Shown: one piece after another, positions 56,479 to 64,000 of the stretch
Layout of the letters: every line of letters begins with the position of its first letter
How positions within the stretch are numbered: the stretch's first letter is position 1
Assembly: GCF_047511655.1 (NCBI RefSeq)
Contig: NC_133400.1
Location: 36,410,001-36,474,000 of the forward strand
Length of the DNA stretch: 64,000 nt
Origin: Castor canadensis
Lineage: Eukaryota > Chordata > Mammalia > Rodentia > Castoridae
Reading direction: 5' to 3'
Notes under the pieces: model-generated
The model's database searches: none
What the model was told of the DNA's origin: nothing
What the model saw: only the letters and a program-made list of their open reading frames with translations
Translations under genes and position numbers: made by a program

Positions 56479-57870
56479 GTGGAAATTTAACTTTGATATA
56501 ATGTTTTGTAATCTAAAGTCCGTATCAAATTGCTCCAGCTGGCTGGCCTAGTAACATCTTTAATCTTATTTTTTTCTGGTTCAGCATCCCTTTAAGATTG
56601 CATGCTGCAGTTAGCTGTCGGGTCTCTTTACTCTCCTTAAATCTGGAATATTCCTTTGCCTTCCTTTGTCTTTCATGATACCAAACTGCTGAAGAGCCGG
56701 GCCAGTTGTTTTGTAGAATGCCCCTTTGGGCGGCGTGTCTGTGCTTAATCCAGACTTAGGTTGTGCGTTTCCTGGGTCCCCCACCCAGCCTGTCTTGAGC
56801 TGTGGTGTGGGTCTGCTGCCAAAGCTCTTGTGAGCATGATGGAGTTGGCCAGAGGGAAATTCTCATGTGAGAGGAGTCTGCCATGTCTGGTGTCTTCTTG
56901 TGCTCTTTAGATACTAGGGTTCTGTGATTCTCTCTCCCCAAGATAATTTCCACTGAATTTCAGAACTTGTGAGCTCTTTCTTAGTCATCTGCCAATCTGC
57001 TCTCCTTCCTCTTCTTTGCCCAGGTGTGTGTGGGCAAGGGGGCTAGGGTGGTGCAGGGGAGCGTGAGGGGATGGGCAGTCAGGGCCCACAGCTGGCCTTC
57101 CCACTCCTGTTGGGCAGTGATGAAGATAGGAGTGTGCTAGCAAGACTGCACACAGGGTCCAGGGCCTTCTTGCCTCAGAGCTAGATTGCATTTACTTAGG
57201 GAGCCAAGGACCTACCCCAGGGTGAGAGGCCAAGTTCTCAGCTGTGAAGGACTTTCTGATAAACAGACAAATGAAAGTCTGGCAGGAAGGTTCCCCAGTG
57301 GCACTTTTGTGCAGGCTGGGCCTCCTTTGGGATCTGACCGCTGGTGACAAAAGCAGGAGCAAATCTGAAGCCCATCACACTGTTGACTCTCGCATCCCAG
57401 CCTGCTGCACACGGTCCCCTCAGGAGCCTCACCATGCAGACTCAGACCCGGCTCACCCGAAAGCCTCAGCTTCTTTCCTCTCCCCTCATTTCCAACCTCC
57501 CTAGGAGGTTCTCCTGACTCCATCCTCCTTCCGGCCCTCACTGACATCTTGTTGTTCAGATCTGCTGTAGCACAGGGGCTCTGCAAACTGCATGACCCTG
57601 AGCCTGGGCAGCCTGGGGGCAGGACTCACTCCCTAAAACTCTGACTAAATATTACTACCTGGGAGGACACCTGTAACTGCCAGACCTCATCTTTGGCCTC
57701 CAGAGGTGACCATGGTTTTGAATTGAGTGCATAGCTTTCCCATTCATGTCTCAAAAACAAACTTTTTTTAGATTTATAGAAAAGCTGTGAATATACTACA
57801 CAGAATTCCATGCACCCCACATCCAGTTCCCTTCCTATTAACATCTGTATCATTGTAGGCTGTGTGTTAC
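56479..57870. other. Intergenic stretch
   Basis: No gene recognised. Confidence 0.4.
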
Positions 57871-59583
57871 ACTGCGAGCAAATATTGATGCTTGAAAGTT
57901 GTTTTTATTGCCATAAGGTAATTGTACAAAAGGGTCCACTGTGTTATTCCCATACATGTGTATATTGTACTTTGACCACATTCACCTCTACTACTCTTTC
58001 TTACCCTCCCTCGCTCTCCCTTTAGTTGTTAGTTGGTTCCATTATGCTACTCGTACATACATATAAAATGTTCTTTGGTCATATTCACTCCCCATGATTC
58101 TCTCTTTTCCCCTCTCCCCTACTGATGGTCCCCCCCCAAAACGATACCCCATTTACAATTGTGTCATATTATTTATTTACTTTTTTAGGTCTAGATTCCA
58201 CATATGAGCAAAAACGTGGTATTTATTTTTTCAGCTTGACTTATCTTACTGAGCTTGGTGATCTCTAGTTCTATCCATTTTCCTGTAAATTACATAAATC
58301 TTATTCTTTTTGGGTGAATAACACTCCATTGTATATATGTACCACATTTTCTTCAGGTATTCATTGGTTGTTGGGTACTTAAGTTGATTTCATAGCTGGG
58401 CTATTGTGAATAGCGCTGCAATAAACATGAGTGTGCAGGGGTCTCACTGACTTACATTCCCTGGGTATGTGCCCAGGAGTGGCAACAGGAGGGTCATATG
58501 GTAGTTCTGTTTAACTCTTTTGAGGAGCTTCCATACTTATTTCATGGTATCTGCACTAATTTACAATCTCACCAAGGGAGTGTAAGGATTTCCTTTCCTG
58601 CCTGGCTTCCCCACCTCGCCCCCCATTTATTATTTGTTTTCTTGTGGATAGTTCCACTGGCTGGGGTGAGACGGGACCTCAATGTTTCGATTTGCATTGC
58701 CTTTTTGGCTAATGATGTTGAACCTTTCTTCCTGTGTTTATTTGCCATTTGTACTTCTTTGAGAACTACCGGTTCATTTGCCCATTTAGTAATTGGATTA
58801 TTTGGTTTTGATTTTTTGAGCTCTTTATATATTCTGGACATTAACCCTTTGATGAATAACTGCAAAGATTTTCCCAGTTCTGTAAGTTGTATCTTCATTC
58901 TGGTAATTGTTTTTTGATGTGCAGAAGCTTTTGAATTTGATGCAGTCCCGCTTGTCAATTCTTATTTTTATTTCCTGAGCCATTAGAGTCTTATTCAGAA
59001 ATTAATTACCTATTCCTATATCTTCCAGTGTTTTCCTGTAGCAGTTTCACAGTTTTATATTAAAATCTTTGATCCGTTTTTAATTGATTTTTGTACAGGG
59101 CGAGATGGGTCTACTGTCAGTCTTTTGTATCTAACCAGTTTTTCCAGCACCATTTGTTGAAGAGGCTGTCTTTTCTCCAATGTATGTTTTGGGATCCTTT
59201 GTCAAAAACCAAATGACTATGCTATGTGGGTTTATTTCTGGGTCTTCTATTCTGTTCCATTGGTCTTTGTGTCTGGTTTTTTTTTTTTGCCAGTGGCTTG
59301 CTGTTTTTGTTCCTATGGCTCTGTAGTATAATTTGAAGTCAGATATTGCAAAACCTCCAGCATTGCTCTTTTTCTCAGGATTGTTTTGTCTACTTGGGGG
59401 TCTTTTTTTAAAATGAATTTTAGGATTAATTTTTCTGTTTCTGTGAAGAATGACATTGGAATTTTGATGGGTATTACATTGAATCTGTAGATTGTTTTCA
59501 ATAGTATAGCCATTTTCGCAGTATTAATTCTGCCAATTCATGAACACGGAATGTCTTTCCATTTTCTAGTGTCTTCGATATTT

Positions 59584-59703
59584 TATAGTTTTCAATGTAG
59601 GGCTGGGGATGTAGCTCATTTGTTGAGTGTTTGCCTAGCATGCATGAGGCCCTAGGTTCAATCCCCAGTACCACAAAAGAATAATAATTATAGTTTTCAT
59701 TGT
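59584..59703 (+). repeat. ID SINE inserted in L1, with target duplication
   Basis: ID unit GGCTGGGGATGTAGCTCATT ... GGTTCAATCCCCAGTACC, flanked by TATAGTTTTCAATGT (59584-59598) and TATAGTTTTCATTGT (59689-59703), 14 of 15 equal. Confidence 0.9.
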
Positions 59704-60365
59704 AAAAGTCTTTCACTTCCTCAGGTAAGTTTATTTCTAGGTTTTTTTTTTTTTTTAGGATGTGAATGAGGTTGTTTTCCTGATTTCTTTTTCATCCTAT
59801 TCACTGGTGGTATATGGTTTTTGTATGTTGATTTTGTATTCTGCTAATTTGCGAAGGTGTTTATCAGATCTAAGAGTTTTATGGTGAAGTCTTTAGGGTC
59901 TTTTAAGTATAAGATCTATCTGCAAATAAGGATAGTTTTAACTTATTCTTTTCCTATTTGTATCCCTTCTTTTCTTTCTCTTGTTTTATTTCTCTGGCTA
60001 GGAATTTAATCACAATATTGAATAAGAATGGAGAGACTGGATACCGTAGTTGCATTCTTGAGTTCAAAGGGAACAATTTCAGTTTTTCTCCACTTAGTGC
60101 AGCATTGGCTATAGATTTTCTGTATAGGTTTTCTTTATGTTGAGGTACATTCCTTCTACTTCCAATTTCCTCAAAGCTTTTTATCATGAAGGCATGTTGA
60201 ATTTTGTTAAAGACTTTTTCTATGTCTATTAAGATGATCATGTGATTTTTATCCTTTATTCTGTTTACATGCTGTATTATGAGTTGATTTGCATATGTCG
60301 AACCATCCTTGCATGCCTGGAATGAAACCAACTTCATCATGGTATAGGATCCTTTTAAAATGTAG

Positions 60366-60566
60366 TTCAGGGTGCAGTGGCTTCTACCTCAATCCCAGGT
60401 ATCTGGGAGGAAAAGATTGGTAGGATCGTGGTTAGAGGCTACTCTGGGAAAAAGAGTGAGACCCTCTATGTAAAATAAGTGACAGCAAAAAAAGTGATGT
60501 GTCATGGCTCAAGTGATACAAGTACCTGCTTAGCATGTACTCATTCAAACTCTAATAATGCCAGAA
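60366..60566 (+). repeat. Composite SINE inserted in L1
   Basis: Degraded 7SL-like unit and ID unit between two parts of the same L1 ORF2 sequence. Confidence 0.75.
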
Positions 60567-60783
60567 AAGAGTTGTTGAATTTGCTTTGGAAGTATTTTAT
60601 CCAGATTTATTTGCATTCATAAACATATATACTTAATTGAAAAATTAATAAAATTGATGGCTGATGGTGATAGCTTGGTTTGTCACTTTTAGAGTTAGAG
60701 TTTACAGATAAGAAAGAGGAGGATTATGACAATGAATTGAGGCTGGAAAATCAGTATGAACTCTTGCTTAGTTTAAGAAGATA

Positions 60784-60812
60784 GATCTCTCTCTCTATAT
60801 ATATATAGACAT
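60784..60812. repeat. (TC)n(TA)n microsatellite
   Basis: ATCTCTCTCTCTATATATATATAG. Confidence 0.9.
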
Positions 60813-61439
60813 ATCTGGAGCTGTGTGTTCAAACATTAGTCGCTACACATATATTTCCTTGCTCTGTCCTAGAAGCAACACCACTTTATAACAAAGGACA
60901 AGCCTACAGTCCAGCTCTTGGCTTTTGATACTATTCTCCAATAAAAAGTCTTGAGTACATTGTATATTTATTACAAATATAGTTATTGATAAGTGAAAAA
61001 TGAAGTATGTGAACTTTATACAATTGTATCAGTGTGTATGTACTTTTCTTTGACTTGTTTCTTCCCCTTTGTCATGTGTGCTATTCACATATGTGGATTT
61101 CATTTCAGTGTTGGATAGTGATATACTCTATTCACACTGTACTACTTTTCACCCATTTTCCTGTTCCCTGATGTTTAAGATGTTGTAAACAGAGCAGCTA
61201 CAAATTCTCATGGGAGGCCACAAAGATATTTTTACATGAGATTATATCATCTGCATATTGCCTCCTTGTATTTTTCTGTATTGAATCTGAGTGTTAACAT
61301 CAATACATATGGGAAGAAATAGGCTCTAAAAGAGGCAGGGGAGGATTTGTGGGGAGAATGGAGAGCAGCTAGCAAAGTTTGTGGCTTGTTGCTTGTGACC
61401 TCTTGAACAGGCAGAACTTCTTCTGTCATATACACATCT

Positions 61440-62160
61440 AAGTGCTGGCTTGACCAGATGATGCCAAACCAATGTACAAATCAATAGTGCAATTTATATT
61501 TTCACTATCAGTGCTTAAGAGCTGTTGGGTTCCCTACCTACACAAAGACTTGAAACTTTCAGACTTTGTAATATTGCCCATTTGAAGAATGAGACATAGC
61601 TGTCATTGTCGTTTTAATTCACACTTCCCTGGTATTCAAAGAGTGTTTATTAAGCTCATCTATCAATTACCTGTTTATATCTTTTGCTCACTTTTCTATT
61701 TATTTGTACTTTTGTTATCAGTGTGTTATAAATTCTTTATAAATTGTGCATATTAATTATTAATAGTTGAATGTATCATAGTTATACCAGCAAGTTGCTC
61801 TCTTTTTAATCTTTAAAAAATATACCTTCTGGTTAATACATCTATAATTTCAATGCAGTAGAATTCATTGACTCTTTACTTTTTGACTTACGCTTTGAAT
61901 TTGCTTTAAGAATCCTCCCTATCCAAAGATGATAGATGTATCTCCCTATACTTACTTTTATTTATTTATTTTTGGCCATTAGAATGATTTTGTTTTCTAG
62001 CCTTTCCATTTAAATGTATTCATGCCTGTATATTTTAAGTTCACTTTTTGTGGGTAATGTGTCTTTGGATCTTACTTTTATATTTGGTCTGACAATCTCT
62101 TATTTTTAACTGAAATGTTTTTCAGTGTGGATCTAATGTTAATTATTGATATGGTAGGGT
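61440..62160 (-). mobile_element. Older L1 fragment
   Basis: Contains the complement of L1 3' ORF2 motifs (TTTGCTCACTTTTCTATTTATTTG, ATAAATTCTTTATAAATTG). It is more degraded than 57880-60630. Confidence 0.55.
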
Positions 62161-64000
62161 CTAAGTCTATTTGACTTGGTATTTGTCTTCTACTTATCCC
62201 TTACATTTTTATTCCTCTCTCCCTCCTTGCCTATCTTTTTTTGGTAGGGGAGGTTTTCTACTTTTTATAGGGCCAACACTATGCTATGGCTTACATTTTA
62301 ATGTGCGTTATTGTGTGCTTATTTGTGTTTTCCAAGGGGGAGGATTTATGTCTTAGACATGTCTTATACTCATCATTATTAATCTATTCATCAAATATGT
62401 ATTGAACATCTCGTATGCACAGAGACTGGTCTAGGTGTTAGAAATATAGCTGTTAAGACAGATATGAAGCCCACAGTTGGTTCAGGTAAATAGAAAAGCA
62501 AGTAGGGAGGTTTTCTCAGCAAGTGAAATGTCTGAACTGAGCCTTGAAGTCTGAGCAGGAACTGGTCAAACAAAGGGAGGGAGACGAGATAGTAGCAGCA
62601 ATGAGTACACAGATCCAGAGGCAGGAGGAACTGATGTTTTGCTCAGGGAGTGGTGAGACATTCAGCATGGCCAGAGCTCATGTTAGATGGTGCATACAGA
62701 GAGTGAGCAGAGGGTGCAGGCTTGCAACAAGTTTAGGGAGTTAGGCGCTTTCAGATTTCTGATTGAATTAGGAATCTAGAACTGCCTCTATGGTATTCAT
62801 GTCAGTAATATTCACTGATTGAATGATTAGAGAGATTTGAAACAGGCCTACTGCCCATAAAACACGTACCCACTCTAGCTGACTATAGTGCTTTTGTTTT
62901 CACTTTGGAGGATTTGGTTTTTGTTTGTTTGTTTGTTTTTAGTAAAGTCACTTTAAATTTCAAATTCTGCTGTAAGAAAAAAAAAATTCCCATATTATTC
63001 CAGAGGAGTGTCTCTTGTAATATAAAGCAAGAAAGGGATTTGCAGGGTCATGGTAAAGGGAGGGACACTTAGTTTCCCTGTATCAGGACTGCCCCAGATA
63101 ATATAGCGAGTGCATTTTGTGTACCTCTTAATCAAGTCCTTCCATTTTCCAGGCCTCTGTTCCCTCTTGCATATCATTAGGAATTTGTAAGTGATTCCAT
63201 CTGAGGGTACTGCCAGCTCTTCATGAGTCTATCCTCCATTAACACCATGGTGGGAATTAGTTTACTCAGTGTTTTGAGCCCTAAAGACTTCCAGTATATG
63301 AAAGACTTCTGCGTATATGAAATAATATGATCTCTGATTGCATGTGACATAAACCAACTCAACACAGCTTAGGTAAAAGATGAGAGTTTATTTATAGGAT
63401 AAGGGAGAGAGATGTCATGAATCTCTAAGGAAAGGACAGGGCTAGGTCTCTGAAAAGGACTTCAAAGGGTCATTTCTCCATGAATGGGGTTGGTTGGTTT
63501 GTGGACCAGACAGACACACAAAACATATTCTCTTAACCTGGGTTGTGGGTTTTCTCTGGAGGCCCTGGGCACAGAACAGGAGGAATACTGATCCAGATGA
63601 AGCTGGTCCTGAGGGGTGGCTATGTTGCAGTTCATTGGATACGCAGGTGGAGGGGGTGTAAGCTACGTAAGCTCGTGGAGGAAATCTAGAAGAATTAAGA
63701 GTGTGTGTCAAACCTTACTGTGGGCCACACTAAGAAGGCAAACCCATTTCCTCTGGGGATCATTTGCTGGCCTGGGACTCAGTCTCAGACATGAGCTGGC
63801 TCCAAACAGAAATCTCACAGTAGGCTTCTTTGCTCCCAGCTAACTCAACATGGGAACAGAAGAGGAATCAAATGTTCTTACTAAGAAGGAGGTCTCAGAG
63901 TGGAAGTAAGGGATGTGGTGGGACTGTGGCCACATTCCCTCCTAAACTTGGAAGACTGGTTAGTGAAACCAGGTCTGAGGAGTTAAAACAAGAGAACAGG
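62161..64000. other. Intergenic stretch
   Basis: An old interspersed repeat near 62385-62460 (ATTGAACATCTCGTATGC pattern) and a GTTT run near 62918-62940. No gene recognised. Confidence 0.4.

Larger units (their letters stand above)
57880..60630 (-). mobile_element. 5'-truncated L1, ORF2 and 3' end, inactive
   Basis: On minus, an RT-domain piece (open at 59954-60340, with an Ile-Asp-x-Glu-Lys-x-Phe-x-Lys-Ile motif), a middle piece (59313-59513) and an ORF2 C-terminal piece (58569-58958) lie in L1 order, then an untranslated tail to about 57880. The frame is broken in several places. Two SINEs are inserted (59599-59688 and 60366-60566). The ORF1 and endonuclease parts are missing. Confidence 0.9.

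Overview
This is mammalian nuclear DNA, most likely from a non-murine rodent. It holds tRNA/ID-type SINEs, B1-like 7SL SINEs and SINEs in which 7SL-like units are fused to an ID unit, together with L1, L2, MIR, Tigger-type DNA transposon relics and class I endogenous retroviruses. The 7SL+ID architecture suggests a castorimorph (beaver-like) rodent, but that is inference. I see no intact cellular protein-coding gene, no RNA gene and no CRISPR array.

Layout. 108-7192 (+): a young gammaretrovirus-like provirus with a tRNA-Gln primer site, two near-identical LTRs (4 substitutions and one 2-bp indel by eye) and a 5-bp target duplication. It is defective: gag is frameshifted, NC and protease are deleted so that CA runs in frame into RT, pol has two in-frame stops and a changed integrase catalytic residue, and env has lost most of SU and TM. 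Its gag has an upstream in-frame ATG extension with a membrane segment, resembling glycosylated Gag. 7198-8806: flank with an ID SINE. 8811-17360 (-): a second, much older class I provirus (LTRs about 10% different, 4-bp target duplication ACAT, degraded proline-type primer site). Gag, protease, RT-RNase H, integrase and env relics lie in order, with a nested solo LTR (15366-15648) inside gag.

20110-43797 (+): a decayed ABC transporter gene. At least eight exon relics are colinear with ABCC11 (MRP8), from the first membrane domain through NBD1, the second membrane domain and NBD2 to the terminal exon and stop codon. Several keep splice signals. They also carry frameshifts, stops, lost donors, a deletion in the P-loop exon and an L1 inserted into an NBD1 exon. 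Mouse is known to lack an ABCC11 orthologue; this locus shows loss by decay in place.

38413-40170: two solo LTRs with 5-bp target duplications, one inside an L1 tail. 44-64 kb: intergenic DNA with SINEs, a Tigger-type element, a 5'-truncated L1 on the minus strand (57.9-60.6 kb, itself hit by two SINEs) and older L1 remnants. Family names rest on recognition by eye; no alignment was run.
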